Below, one piece after another: positions 34,459 through 43,311 of a stretch of DNA of 64,000 nt. Position numbers and translations under genes: made by a program. Position 1 is the stretch's first letter. Every line of letters starts with the position of its first letter. Origin of the DNA: Thermus caldifontis (GTDB lineage Bacteria > Deinococcota > Deinococci > Deinococcales > Thermaceae); the NCBI RefSeq assembly GCF_003336745.1, contig NZ_QGMX01000001.1:62001-126000 (forward strand). Reading direction: 5' to 3'. The notes below the pieces were generated by a model. That model was not told the origin of the DNA, ran no database searches, and worked only from the letters and a program-made list of their open reading frames with translations.

Positions 34459-35662
34459 CCGCTACGGGGGAGGCCTGGAAGACCTCTCCCCCGAAGAGAT
34501 CCTGAGCCTCCTGGAGGATTTCCTTCTGGACTCGGGCTTTTCCGACCCCTTCCAGCGCTACGACCCCGACCCCAACCGGACCCCCACCCTCGAGGACCTT
34601 TACGACGCCCTCCTGCAAGCCCTCCTCAAAAGCGAGCTGGTGCCAGAAGACTGGATTAGAGAGGCCCGCTTCGCCGAGCGGAAGGAAGAAACCCGCCTAC
34701 ACCAGGCCATCACCCGCATGATGGAAAGGCTTCGGGAAGCCGGGTACATCCGCCTTCCCGGGGAAGACCCCACACACCCCGCCCAGGGTGGGTACAAGGG
34801 CGAGGCGGGTGAGGCCCGCTTTGAGCTCACGGAAAAGGCCTCGGATTTCCTGGGCCTGAAAAGCCTCCGAGAGCTCCTGGGAGCCCTGGGCCGGAATGCC
34901 CCAGGCCTCCACCCCACCCCCCACCACGCCCCGGGGGTGGAGAAGACGGGGGAAACCAAGGAGTTTGAATGGGGGGACCCCTTGGAGCTCAACGTACCCG
35001 AGACCCTCAAAAAGGCCATGGCCAAGGGGATTTCGGAACTCTCCCACGAGGACCTGGTCATGGACCTCTCCGAGTATACCGCCAGCATGAGCACCGTGGT
35101 CCTCCTAGACTGTTCCCACTCCATGATCCTCTATGGGGAGGACCGCTTCACCCCCGCCAAAAAGGTGGCCCTGGCCCTGGCCCATCTGATCCGCACCCAG
35201 TTCCCCGGGGACCGGGTGCGCTTCGTCCTCTTCCACGACACCGCCGAGGAAATCCCCCTCTCCCGCCTTCCCTTAGCCCAGGTGGGCCCCTACCACACCA
35301 ACACCAAGGCGGGGCTGGAGCTGGCTAGGACCCTCCTGAAGAAGATGGGCGGGGAGATGCGGCAGGTGATCCTCATCACCGACGGCAAGCCCTCGGCCAT
35401 CACCCTGCCCAGCGGGGAGATCTACAAAAACGCCTGGGGCCTGGACCCCTTGATCCTGGCGGAAACCCTAAAGGAAGCCACCCTGGCCCGTAAGGAGGGT
35501 ATCCCCATCCACACCTTCATGCTGGCCCGGGAGCCCGAACTCCTGGCCTTCGTGAAGAAGCTTTCCCAGATCACCCGGGGCAAGGCCTACCTCACCCACC
35601 CCGGCAACATCGGTAGGTACCTCCTCCTGGACTTCTTGAACAAGAAGGTGCAGAGGAACTGA
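34439..35662 (+). CDS. VWA-domain protein, partner of the AAA+ ATPase
   Basis: 407 residues. The N-terminal half is helical and charged ([26 protein letters not shown]). The C-terminal half is a von Willebrand A domain with an intact metal (MIDAS) site: DCSHSM near residue 222, the threonine in [12 protein letters not shown] near 285, and ITDGKPSAI near 313. AAA+/VWA pairs act as a motor plus an adaptor. Its gene starts inside the end of the HEPN gene, so synthesis depends on the inserted toxin-antitoxin genes. The substrate is unknown. Confidence 0.87.
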   Translation: MRAIRYSRYGGGLEDLSPEEILSLLEDFLLDSGFSDPFQRYDPDPNRTPTLEDLYDALLQALLKSELVPEDWIREARFAERKEETRLHQAITRMMERLREAGYIRLPGEDPTHPAQGGYKGEAGEARFELTEKASDFLGLKSLRELLGALGRNAPGLHPTPHHAPGVEKTGETKEFEWGDPLELNVPETLKKAMAKGISELSHEDLVMDLSEYTASMSTVVLLDCSHSMILYGEDRFTPAKKVALALAHLIRTQFPGDRVRFVLFHDTAEEIPLSRLPLAQVGPYHTNTKAGLELARTLLKKMGGEMRQVILITDGKPSAITLPSGEIYKNAWGLDPLILAETLKEATLARKEGIPIHTFMLAREPELLAFVKKLSQITRGKAYLTHPGNIGRYLLLDFLNKKVQRN

Positions 35663-35665
35663 GCC

Positions 35666-35935
35666 ATGAGGCCACCCAAAGACCCGGGAGTCGCTCCCCA
35701 CCGGCAGGGGGCTGGGAAAACCCTCTGGGTTTTCCGCCTGAGCCTCCTTTTGGAAAAACTACGCCCTCGTCTTTACCCCAAGCCCCCACCCGCTCTAATA
35801 CAGGAGTTCCGCCAAGTCCGCACACCCCTCCGCCTGGACCTTCCCTACTACCCCGCCCGATCCCAAGGAGGGTATGTCCTCATCCCCTGGGACCCCTACA
35901 TGGAGGAAGGGGAGGAGATCCTCAGAAACCTCTAG
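35666..35935 (+). CDS. Small protein of unknown function after the VWA gene
   Basis: 89 residues, starting 3 nt after the VWA stop. The N-terminal half is basic and proline-rich (LRPRLYPKPPPALIQEF), the end acidic (WDPYMEEGEEILRNL). No motif is recognised. The position and a protein-like C-terminus favour a real gene in the VWA operon, but the N-terminus is less convincing and a later start is possible. Confidence 0.5.
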   Translation: MRPPKDPGVAPHRQGAGKTLWVFRLSLLLEKLRPRLYPKPPPALIQEFRQVRTPLRLDLPYYPARSQGGYVLIPWDPYMEEGEEILRNL

Positions 35936-35955
35936 CCGAAACACCCCATGGCAAG

Positions 35956-36459
35956 ATGGGGAACATGGGAAAGACCCTCCCCTGGATACTCCTCTTGGGG
36001 CTCTTGCTCCCATCCCCAGTCCTGGCCCAGGACTGGCGGCTCACCCGAAGCCAAACCCTCTCCCAGGCGGGGGCCCGGGAGTGGCGCTACACCCTAAGCC
36101 CAACGGGTAAGGAAGCCCAGGAACTTTGGCGGAGACTCTCCGAGCAGTACCAGGACCACCTGCGGGCCGGGTACCGGGTGGACCTAGGGGCCTGGCGGGT
36201 TTACTTTTTGGGGGGAAGGCTAAGGGTGGAGCCCCACTGCCCGGCGGTAAACCCCGCCTGCTTCACCTTCGGCGCTCTTCCCGTGCCCAAGGAACGGCAG
36301 GACCGATTCCTCCTGGGGCTATCCCAACTCCTGCACCAGGCCCTAACCCAAGCCCAAGCCACTGGGGGTGTGGTCCTCCTCTCGCGGCTATTCCGCCTCG
36401 AGGTCCCCCGGGGAGCCAATCCCCCCTATCCCGCGGCCCCCTCGGGCTGGCGGCCCTAG
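35956..36459 (+). CDS. Secreted protein of unknown function
   Basis: 167 residues with a signal peptide (TLPWILLLGLLLPSPVLAQ, cleavage after AQ near residue 25). The mature part holds two cysteines (HCPAVNPACF) that could form a disulfide, and no recognised domain. An ATG three codons later (MGKTLPW) is an alternative start. It lies 20 bp after the preceding small gene and may end the operon. A weak -10 (TACGCT/TAAACT) for the next unit lies just beyond. Confidence 0.65.
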   Translation: MGNMGKTLPWILLLGLLLPSPVLAQDWRLTRSQTLSQAGAREWRYTLSPTGKEAQELWRRLSEQYQDHLRAGYRVDLGAWRVYFLGGRLRVEPHCPAVNPACFTFGALPVPKERQDRFLLGLSQLLHQALTQAQATGGVVLLSRLFRLEVPRGANPPYPAAPSGWRP

Positions 36460-36478
36460 GGCCTGCCTGGCCCTACGC

Positions 36479-36484
36479 TAAACT
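36479..36484 (+). promoter_or_regulatory. -10 box, leaderless start of the bshA upstream mini-ORF
   Basis: TAAACT is followed by GGGGGC and then the ATG of the mini-ORF, the same 6-nt spacing as other leaderless starts in the window. No better promoter for bshA was found. Confidence 0.55.
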
Positions 36485-36490
36485 GGGGGC

Positions 36491-36598
36491 ATGACCTTGG
36501 GCTTTAGAGCCAGCGTAGAGCACCCCGAAGGAGCCCCTCCCCTGGGCAAGGGTCCCATCTCCTTTCCCCTTTTGCGGGTTTGGGCGTGCAAGTGCTGA
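36491..36598 (+). CDS. 35-codon upstream ORF overlapping the bshA start, ending Cys-Lys-Cys
   Basis: A mini-ORF begins at an ATG 6 nt after TAAACT and ends at a TGA 13 bases inside bshA. Its product (MTLGFRASVEHPEG... LLRVWACKC) carries two cysteine codons as its 33rd and last codons, exactly over the bshA GTG start. It may be a leader peptide coupling bshA translation to cysteine supply, or simply the leaderless start of the transcript. Too short to be judged on composition. Confidence 0.4.
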   Translation: MTLGFRASVEHPEGAPPLGKGPISFPLLRVWACKC

Positions 36599-37689
36599 GG
36601 CTCGGCCTGGTGGCCTACCCTGGCCTCGGGGGTAGCGGCATTGTGGCCACGGAGCTGGCCCACCGCCTGGCCCAGATGGGCCACCGGGTCTATCTTTTCG
36701 CCACGGAAAGGCCCTTCCGCCTCCCCAAGGCCAGCCCTGTGGTCTACATCCCCGTGGACCTCCCCTTTTACCCCGTCTTCCCCGGCCCCCTCTACACCCT
36801 TTCCCTGGCCGGGGTGCTGGAACGGGAGGCCAAGGGGTTAGGGTTGGACCTGGTCCACACCCACTACGCCATCCCCCACGCCGCCGCCGCCTACCTGGCC
36901 CTGGGGGAGGAACTGCCCCTGGTGCACACCCTCCACGGCACGGACGTGTCGGTGTTGGGGATGGACCCCGCCTTCCACGGACCTACCCGGAAGGCCCTGC
37001 AAAGGGCCAAGGCCACCACCGCGGTCAGCCGGGCCTTGGCCCAGGAAGCAGAGAAGGCCTTTGGGATTAGCCCCGTGGTGATCCATAACGCCGTGGACCC
37101 GGACCGCTTCTACCCCAGGCCGGAGCGCAAGAAGCTGTATGCGGAAGAGGGGGAGTGGCTTTTGGTGCACGCCTCCAACTTCCGTCCCATCAAGAGGGTG
37201 CCGGATATCGTGCGGGCCTTCGCCAAGGTGCGGAAAAGGGTAAAGGCCAGGCTTCTCCTCCTGGGCAAGGGCCCGGAGGAGGGAGAGGCCAAGCGGGTGG
37301 CCGAGGAGCTGGGGGTGGAGCCCTGGGTTACCTTCCATCCCCCCACGCCCCACCCCGAGGAAATTCTGGGAGCCGCCGATCTATTCCTCCTGGCCTCAGA
37401 GGAGGAATCCTTTGGGCAGGCGGCCCTCGAGGCCCTGGCCAGCGGGGTTCCCGTGGTGGCCACCGCTGTGGGGGGGGTTCCCGAGCTGGTGCGGCCCGAG
37501 GTGGGGCGCCTGGTGGAGCTTGGGGACCTGGAGGGCTTCGCCCAGGCGGTGCTGGACCTCCTCGCCCATCCCAGGCTCCCCAGGATGCGCAAGTTAGCCC
37601 GGGAATACGCCATCGCCCATTTCCACCCCGAAAGGATCACCCAGGCCTACCTGGAGGTGTACCAGAAGGCCCTGGAGCCCCCCCCTTAG
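36586..37689 (+). CDS. bshA: N-acetyl-alpha-D-glucosaminyl L-malate synthase, bacillithiol biosynthesis
   Basis: GT4 glycosyltransferase that joins GlcNAc from UDP-GlcNAc to L-malate, the first step to the thiol bacillithiol. 367 residues. LGLVAYPGLGGSGIVATELA at the N-terminus, VHTHYAIPHAAAAYLA near residue 93, LHGTDVSVLG near 117 and the donor-binding EESFGQAALEALASGVP near 280 all match BshA. The GTG at 36586 is preferred; a second GTG two codons later is possible. There is no Shine-Dalgarno, which fits translational coupling to the overlapping mini-ORF. Confidence 0.88.
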   Translation: MQVLRLGLVAYPGLGGSGIVATELAHRLAQMGHRVYLFATERPFRLPKASPVVYIPVDLPFYPVFPGPLYTLSLAGVLEREAKGLGLDLVHTHYAIPHAAAAYLALGEELPLVHTLHGTDVSVLGMDPAFHGPTRKALQRAKATTAVSRALAQEAEKAFGISPVVIHNAVDPDRFYPRPERKKLYAEEGEWLLVHASNFRPIKRVPDIVRAFAKVRKRVKARLLLLGKGPEEGEAKRVAEELGVEPWVTFHPPTPHPEEILGAADLFLLASEEESFGQAALEALASGVPVVATAVGGVPELVRPEVGRLVELGDLEGFAQAVLDLLAHPRLPRMRKLAREYAIAHFHPERITQAYLEVYQKALEPPP

Positions 37690-37705
37690 GGATCGGAAAC
37701 CTAAA

Positions 37706-37733
37706 CCCCGCCGGGGAAGGTCCCACGGCGGGG
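37706..37733. terminator. Possible bidirectional terminator between bshA and lon
   Basis: An 8-bp stem CCCCGCCG / CGGCGGGG with a 12-nt loop in the gap between two convergent genes. There is no U-tract on either side, so this is a weak call. Confidence 0.4.
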
Positions 37734-37767
37734 AGAATACGGGGTTCCCGTCCCCGACGGCTACCCC

Positions 37768-40194
37768 CTAGGCATGGGCCACCACTTCCTTCCTGGCCCG
37801 CCCCCTTGCACCCTTGGCCTTGGTCTTTCGGGCCCGTTCCTCCAGGGCCTTAAGCCCCCCCACCAAGGCCAGGTCCAGGACCTGGTCCAGGTGCTCCACA
37901 AAGTGGAAGGTCATGTTCTGGCGGAGGGGCTTGGGGATGTCGCTGAGATCGGCTTCGTTTTGCTTGGGAAGGATCACCTCCCGGATCCCCGCCCGCCTGG
38001 CCCCCAGCACCTTCTCCTTGACCCCGCCGATGGGAAGGACCCTGCCCGTCAAGGTGATCTCCCCGGTCATGGCGAGGTCGTGGCGGACGGGCACCTCCGT
38101 GAGGGCGCTCACCAAGGCGCTCACGATGGCCACCCCGGCGGAAGGACCTTCCTTGGGAATGGCCCCCGCCGGCACATGGATGTGGATGTCCGACTCCTCA
38201 AACCGCTTCAGGGGGATGCCGAAGCGCTCGGCGTTGCGCTTGGCGTAGGAAAGCGCCGCCCGAGCGGATTCCTTCATCACATCCCCCAGCTGCCCGGTGA
38301 GGATCAGGTTGCCCTTACCGGGCATTACCGAGACCTCCACGAACATGATGTCCCCGCCCACGGGGGTGTAGTACATGCCCGTGGCCACCCCCACCTGGGG
38401 CTCGCGGGCCTCGGTTTCCGGCAGGTGGCGGGGTGGACCCAGGTACCGTTCCAGGTCCTTTTCCGTGATGCGCACCCGCTTTTTCCCCTCTTCCAGGATC
38501 TGCCGGGCCGCCTTGCGCAACAAGGAGCCGATCTCCCGTTCCAGCTGGCGCACCCCTGCTTCGCGGGTGTAGTGGGTGATGAGGCGCATGAGGGCCGCCT
38601 CCGTGATCACCACCTGGCCCTCGAGGAGGCCGGTTTCCCGCATCTGCCGGGGTAGGAGGTAGCGCCTGGCGATCTCCAGCTTCTCCTGCTCAATGTAGCT
38701 GGTGAACTCTATGGCCTCCATGCGGTCCCAAAGGGGGGCCGGGATGTTCTGGGGGAAGTTGGCGGTGCAGATGAACATCACCTCGGAAAGGTCAAAGGGC
38801 ACCCCCAGGTAGTGGTCCACGAACTCCTTGTTCTGGGCGGGGTCCAGGACCTCCAAGAGGGCCGCCGCAGGGTCCCCCTGGTAAGAGATGCCCAGCTTGT
38901 CCACCTCGTCCATGAGGAACACCGGGTTCTTGGTCCCTGCCTGGCGCAGGCCCTGGATGATGCGTCCGGGCATGGCCCCGATGTAGGTGCGCCGGTGCCC
39001 CCGGATGTCGGATTCGTCCCGCACACCCCCCAAGGAGATGCGCACGTATTTGCGGCCCAGGGCCTCGGCGATGCTCTTGGCGATGGAGGTCTTCCCCACC
39101 CCCGGGGGCCCCACAAAGAGGAGGATGGGCCCCTTGTTCACCTCGTCCGCTGGGATTTCCCCTCGCTTGGCCCGCTCGGCTTTTAGCTTCCGCACCGCCA
39201 GGTACTCCAACACCCGGTCCTTCACCTTCTCCAGGCCGTAGTGGTCCCTTTCCAGGATCTCCTTGGCCCGGGAGAGGTCCAGGTTGTCCTCGGTGCGCAC
39301 GTTCCAGGGAAGGTTTACGATCCAGTCCAGATAGGTGCGGATGACGCTGGCCTCGGCGGAATCGGGGTGCATGCGGGCGAAGCGGTTGAGCTCCCGCTCC
39401 ACCTCCTGCCGGACCACAGGGGGCAGGTTGAGCTCCTCCACCTTCTTGCGGAACTCCTCCACCTCCTCGGCGCCTTCCTCCCCGTGGAGCTCCCGCTGGA
39501 TGGCCTTCATCTGCTCCCTAAGGAAGTACTCCCTTTGGTTGCGGTCGATCTCCTCCTTGACCTGTTGCTGGATGCGCCTTTGGGTTTCTATGAGCTCCAG
39601 CTCCGCCTCGAGGAGGACCAACACCCTTTTGAGCCGCTCCGCCACACTGGGGATTTCCAAAACCCGCTGCTTGTCCTCCAGGCGGAAGTCCATGTGGAAG
39701 GCAACGTAATCCGCCAGCTGGCTGGGGTCCTCCAGGTTCAAGATGAACTGCGCCACCTCGGGGGCCAGGTACTTGCCCTCCTTGAGAAGGGCCTGGAACT
39801 TGTCCTTCACCTCCCGCACCAGGGCCTTGACCAAGGTGGCCTCTCCGGGCTCGTCGGAGAGCACCTCCCCCTTGGCCTCGAGGTGGTCCCCCAGGTCCAG
39901 CCACTCCTTCACCCGCACCCGGGCAAAGGCCTGGACCAACACCTGGACAGAGCCATCCGGGTTCTTGCGCATCTTCAGGATGTTGCAGGCCGTGCCCACC
40001 TCGTAGAGGTCGGAAGGTCTGGGGTTTTCCACCTCTTTGTCCTTCTGGCTCACGATGAGAAGCACCCGCTCCCGGGCTAAGGCCTCGTCAATGGCCCGGA
40101 TGGAGATCGGCCGGCCGGCATCGATGGGCATCACCATGGTGGGGTAGATGACGGAGCCCCTCACCGGGCAAACGGGCAGGGTTTCTGGCAGCAT
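37768..40194 (-). CDS. lon: ATP-dependent protease Lon
   Basis: Degrades misfolded and short-lived proteins. 808 residues from [13 protein letters not shown], which has a GGAGG site; an in-frame ATG ten codons upstream is less likely. Domains in order: N-terminal substrate-binding domain to about 300, Walker [10 protein letters not shown] near 363, Walker [13 protein letters not shown] near 425, and a serine-lysine protease domain with GPSAG near 686 and the lysine in [10 protein letters not shown] near 730. It ends in a basic, Ala/Arg-rich tail. Confidence 0.97.
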   Translation of the reverse strand: MLPETLPVCPVRGSVIYPTMVMPIDAGRPISIRAIDEALARERVLLIVSQKDKEVENPRPSDLYEVGTACNILKMRKNPDGSVQVLVQAFARVRVKEWLDLGDHLEAKGEVLSDEPGEATLVKALVREVKDKFQALLKEGKYLAPEVAQFILNLEDPSQLADYVAFHMDFRLEDKQRVLEIPSVAERLKRVLVLLEAELELIETQRRIQQQVKEEIDRNQREYFLREQMKAIQRELHGEEGAEEVEEFRKKVEELNLPPVVRQEVERELNRFARMHPDSAEASVIRTYLDWIVNLPWNVRTEDNLDLSRAKEILERDHYGLEKVKDRVLEYLAVRKLKAERAKRGEIPADEVNKGPILLFVGPPGVGKTSIAKSIAEALGRKYVRISLGGVRDESDIRGHRRTYIGAMPGRIIQGLRQAGTKNPVFLMDEVDKLGISYQGDPAAALLEVLDPAQNKEFVDHYLGVPFDLSEVMFICTANFPQNIPAPLWDRMEAIEFTSYIEQEKLEIARRYLLPRQMRETGLLEGQVVITEAALMRLITHYTREAGVRQLEREIGSLLRKAARQILEEGKKRVRITEKDLERYLGPPRHLPETEAREPQVGVATGMYYTPVGGDIMFVEVSVMPGKGNLILTGQLGDVMKESARAALSYAKRNAERFGIPLKRFEESDIHIHVPAGAIPKEGPSAGVAIVSALVSALTEVPVRHDLAMTGEITLTGRVLPIGGVKEKVLGARRAGIREVILPKQNEADLSDIPKPLRQNMTFHFVEHLDQVLDLALVGGLKALEERARKTKAKGARGRARKEVVAHA

Positions 40195-40219
40195 GGTTTC
40201 CCTCCTTTCCTCCATCTCG

Positions 40220-40246
40220 TCCATATCCTAAGCCTACCTATGTCAA
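40220..40246 (-). promoter_or_regulatory. Probable promoter of lon
   Basis: On the minus strand a perfect TTGACA (40241-40246) lies 15 bp from TATGGA (40220-40225), about 25 nt before the lon start. The spacer is short but usable. No CIRCE or other heat-shock operator is visible. Confidence 0.55.
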
Positions 40247-40304
40247 GTTTACTGCATCATGGGCTTTAGCACAAAGCCCCTAACCCTGGCGTAAGCTTAA
40301 AGCC

Positions 40305-41135
40305 ATGCGCCGCTTCCTCTGGGCCCTTCTCCTGGGACTGGCCATGGCCCTTGCCCAGAAAAGCGGGGGTGGGGTGGGCGGGCGCCCCTACAGCCCAAGC
40401 CCACCCCCCATGAGCCCTGGCCCCGCCCCCGTCTTCCCCACCCCGGCACCCTCCTATCCAGGCCCGGTGGTGGTCTACCCCGGAGGAGGTGGGGGAAGCT
40501 TGGGCATTGTACCCGTTTTGGTCTTCTTCGGCCTGATCCTGGTGACCGCCTATATGGTGCGGGGCCTGCAGCAGGCGGGAGCGGGTCCCACCGCCAGCGT
40601 GGCCAGGTTGCGCCTGGCCCTCCTGGCCCGTCCCCAGGTGCAAAGGGCCCTAAGGCGGTTGGCCGAGGAGGCGGACACCACCTCCGCCAAGGGCCTGGCG
40701 GACCTGGTGGACGAGGCGGCGCTTTTGCTCCTGCGGGAGGAGGCCGCCTGGCGCTTTGGCCATTACCAGGTGGCGGCGGGTTCCGAGGAGGAGGCCCTGG
40801 CCTGGTTTGACGCCTGGATGCTGGAGGAAAGGAGCAAATACCAGGAAACCTTCCGCCACTTTGAGGGGAAAAAGCAGGTGGCGGAGGGATACCAGGCCCA
40901 GGTGGAGCCCGGGGGACGCTACCTGGTGGTAAGCCTCCTTTTGGCCGACCACAGGCTTCTTCCTCCCCGGTCCCCCTTGACCCGGTCCCGGGCTCGGGAG
41001 GCCCTTATGGACCTGGCAGGCTCCAGCCCCTCTACCCTCATGGCCGCCTACCTCTCCTGGACCCCGGAAAAGGAGGGGGAGGCCCTCACGGAAGAGGAGC
41101 TTCTCCTTCTCTACCCCGACCTGGACAAGCTTTGA
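40305..41135 (+). CDS. DUF1517-like membrane protein
   Basis: 276 residues: a signal sequence (FLWALLLGLAMALAQ), a Gly/Pro/Ser-rich linker to about residue 65, one membrane helix (LGIVPVLVFFGLILVTAYMV, near 66-86), then a soluble domain of about 190 residues with the SVARLRLALLARPQVQRAL start typical of DUF1517 proteins from cyanobacteria and plastids. Function unknown. A TAAGCT box ends 7 nt before the ATG. Divergent from lon. Confidence 0.75.
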   Translation: MRRFLWALLLGLAMALAQKSGGGVGGRPYSPSPPPMSPGPAPVFPTPAPSYPGPVVVYPGGGGGSLGIVPVLVFFGLILVTAYMVRGLQQAGAGPTASVARLRLALLARPQVQRALRRLAEEADTTSAKGLADLVDEAALLLLREEAAWRFGHYQVAAGSEEEALAWFDAWMLEERSKYQETFRHFEGKKQVAEGYQAQVEPGGRYLVVSLLLADHRLLPPRSPLTRSRAREALMDLAGSSPSTLMAAYLSWTPEKEGEALTEEELLLLYPDLDKL

Positions 41136-41166
41136 AAGGGGGAAGCCCTCCGGGTAGAGTGGACCC

Positions 41167-42105
41167 GTGGTACGGGTCTCTCGGCGCACCGTCACCTTCC
41201 TACCCCCTCCTGGGGCTCAGGCCTTAATCGGGGATTTCACCGACTGGGAGAAAAACCCCATTCCCCTCTCAGGCCCCGTCACCCTGGAGTTCCCGGAAGG
41301 AGCCTACGTGGAGTATGCCTTTTTGGACGCAAGGGGGCATCCCTTCCCCGACCCCGATAACCCCGAGCGGGCCGACAACCCCTGGTGGACCTACCCCCGG
41401 GCCGTCAGGCTTCCCGGCCATCGGTTTGAGGCCCCGCCCGAGCCGAGGGAGGAGCCCAAGGTGGCCCGGCACCGCCTGGGGGACAGGCGCTACTACGTGG
41501 CCGAAACCGGGGCAAGCCCCAAGGCCACCCTGGTGGCCCAGGATGGGGTGGCCTTTTACCGCACCGCAGGCCTGCACAAGGTGGCCCAAGCCCTGACCGA
41601 GGCGGGCGAAATCCCCCCGGTCCGCTTGGTCTTCGTGGAACCCATAGACCGGAACCAGGAGTACCGCTTTTCGGAACGCTACGAGGAGGAGTTTCACCGA
41701 GTGCTGGCGGAGGTAGAGGGATTCTATGGCTCCTTAGGGGATCTGGTCCTGGTGGGGGCCTCCTTGGGGGGGCTTTTCTCCTTGTGGCAGGCCTGGCGCC
41801 ACCCGGATCGCTTCCCCAAGGTCCTGGCCCTCTCCCCAGCGCTAAGGGCCCACCCAGGTGGCACCGACGCCTATCGGGACCGGGAATGGCTTTTGGAGCA
41901 GTACGCCAACGCCAAGGTCCTACCCCGCATCTACCTGGAGGTGGGTCTTTTGGAATGGCTGTTAGCTCCAGCCCGCCGCTTTGCCGCTCTCCTGGCTGAC
42001 CGCAAGGTTCCCCATGCCTACCGGGAAAGGGCCTCGGGGCACAACTGGGTCACGTGGAAGCAGGCCTTGGCCCCTGGGCTAAGGTACCTTTTGGGGGAGG
42101 CATGA
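41167..42105 (+). CDS. Esterase of the enterochelin-esterase (Fes/D) type
   Basis: 312 residues. An N-terminal E-set/CBM48-like beta-sandwich (residues 1-90, with ALIGDFTDWEKNP and VEYAFLDARG) is joined to an alpha/beta-hydrolase domain. The nucleophile elbow is LVGASLGGLFSLW near 197, and the catalytic histidine is in ASGHNWVTW near 294. This is the layout of Fes-type esterases; the substrate may be another ester. The GTG start lies 6 nt after TAGAGT (leaderless). Overlaps the TerC-family gene by 4 nt. Confidence 0.82.
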   Translation: MVRVSRRTVTFLPPPGAQALIGDFTDWEKNPIPLSGPVTLEFPEGAYVEYAFLDARGHPFPDPDNPERADNPWWTYPRAVRLPGHRFEAPPEPREEPKVARHRLGDRRYYVAETGASPKATLVAQDGVAFYRTAGLHKVAQALTEAGEIPPVRLVFVEPIDRNQEYRFSERYEEEFHRVLAEVEGFYGSLGDLVLVGASLGGLFSLWQAWRHPDRFPKVLALSPALRAHPGGTDAYRDREWLLEQYANAKVLPRIYLEVGLLEWLLAPARRFAALLADRKVPHAYRERASGHNWVTWKQALAPGLRYLLGEA

Positions 42106-42776
42106 GCGGGGAAGCGCTATTGGTGCTCCTTTCCGTGGCGGTCCTCGAGGCCCTCCTCTCCGGAGATAATGCCTTGGTGCTGGCGGTGATGGTCAAACCC
42201 CTGCCCACCCACCTCCGCCGCAAGGCCCTCTTCTACGGGGTCCTGGGGGCTTACCTCCTGCGGGGCCTAGCCCTCCTCTTCGCCGTGTACGTGATCCGGC
42301 TATGGTGGGTCCAGGTTTTGGGAGGGCTTTACCTCCTCTTCCTCATGCTGCAGCATTTCCGCAACCACCCGGAGGCCAAGCCGCTTCCCGAGGCCACCGC
42401 CCGGGAGTTCTGGCGGGTGGTGCTCCTCATCAACCTGGTGGACCTGGCCTTTGCCGTGGACTCCATCCTGGCGGTGGTGGCCTTTTCCAAGGACCTGGCC
42501 TTGGTTTTTTTAGGCGTGGCCCTGGGTATCCTCTTCATCCGCCTGGCCGCCAGCTACGTGGTGGCGGTGATGGAGCGGTACCCTGGCCTGGAAAAGGTGG
42601 CCTACGCCCTGGTGGGCTGGGCAGGGGTCAAGCTCCTCCTGGAGGGAAGCGCCACCCTGGCCGAGCTCTTACACCATCCCGAACTGGCCTGGCACCTGCC
42701 CAAGCCAGCCTTCTGGGGCGTAACCCTCCTCATCCTCCTGGGGGGAAGCCTTCTGGCCTTCCGGAAACATGCCTAG
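42102..42776 (+). CDS. TerC-family integral membrane protein
   Basis: 224 residues and about seven membrane helices. The family's acidic motifs are present: EALLSGDNALVLAVM near residue 14 and LAFAVDSILAVVAF near 118, thought to bind a metal ion in TerC/Alx-type manganese exporters. The start is the ATG overlapping the esterase stop; the frame is open 48 nt further, but that is inside the esterase. The methyltransferase gene overlaps its end by 8 nt. Confidence 0.88.
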   Translation: MSGEALLVLLSVAVLEALLSGDNALVLAVMVKPLPTHLRRKALFYGVLGAYLLRGLALLFAVYVIRLWWVQVLGGLYLLFLMLQHFRNHPEAKPLPEATAREFWRVVLLINLVDLAFAVDSILAVVAFSKDLALVFLGVALGILFIRLAASYVVAVMERYPGLEKVAYALVGWAGVKLLLEGSATLAELLHHPELAWHLPKPAFWGVTLLILLGGSLLAFRKHA

Positions 42777-43311
42777 GGATTGGGATGCCTTTTACCGGGA
42801 AACGGAAGGGGAACGAGCCCCTGCCTTCACGGTGCGGGCCTATGGCCCCTTCGTACCCCCTGGGCCCATCCTGGACCTGGCCGGAGGCCTGGGGCGGAAC
42901 GCCCGCTACTTCCTGGAAAGGGGCCATCCCGTGGTCCTGGTGGAAAGGAGCCTCGAGGCCCTAAGGAAACTGGCCGGCACCCCCGGGCTCACCCTGGTGG
43001 AGCTGGACCTGGAGGGCCCCAAAGCCCTCTCCCTCCTCCCCCCGGGCCCCTTCGCCGCCATCCTCATGAGCTATTACGTGAACCGCCCTCTTCTTAAGGC
43101 CCTCCCTCCCCGGGTGGCCCCAGGAGGGCTTGTCCTGGTGGAGGGCTTTAGCCGCCTAGAAGCCATCCGGCGGGGGAGGCCGGAAAGCCCCTACTACTGG
43201 GAACCCTACGAACTCCTCACCCCTCCCCCAGGCCTTGGGCTACGCGCCTTCGGGGAAGGGTGGATGGGGGGCTACCGGGTCTTTGCCGTCTACCAGAACC
43301 CTAGGCCCTAA
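42769..43311 (+). CDS. SAM-dependent methyltransferase (TehB-like)
   Basis: 180 residues with a class I methyltransferase fold: motif I ILDLAGGLGRNARYFLERG near residues 34-52, an acidic VVLVERS for the ribose near 57, and FAAILMSYYVNR near 97. The opening WDAFYRETEG resembles TehB, which methylates tellurite or related oxyanions. Next to a TerC-family gene this suggests a metal or metalloid stress role, but that is inference. Its 3' end overlaps the convergent Fe-S oxidoreductase gene by 11 bp. Confidence 0.82.
   Translation: MPRDWDAFYRETEGERAPAFTVRAYGPFVPPGPILDLAGGLGRNARYFLERGHPVVLVERSLEALRKLAGTPGLTLVELDLEGPKALSLLPPGPFAAILMSYYVNRPLLKALPPRVAPGGLVLVEGFSRLEAIRRGRPESPYYWEPYELLTPPPGLGLRAFGEGWMGGYRVFAVYQNPRP

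Noticed and set aside
39241-40080. 279-codon plus-strand open frame inside lon
   Set aside because: Shadow of lon; Leu/His/Gly-rich and without motifs.
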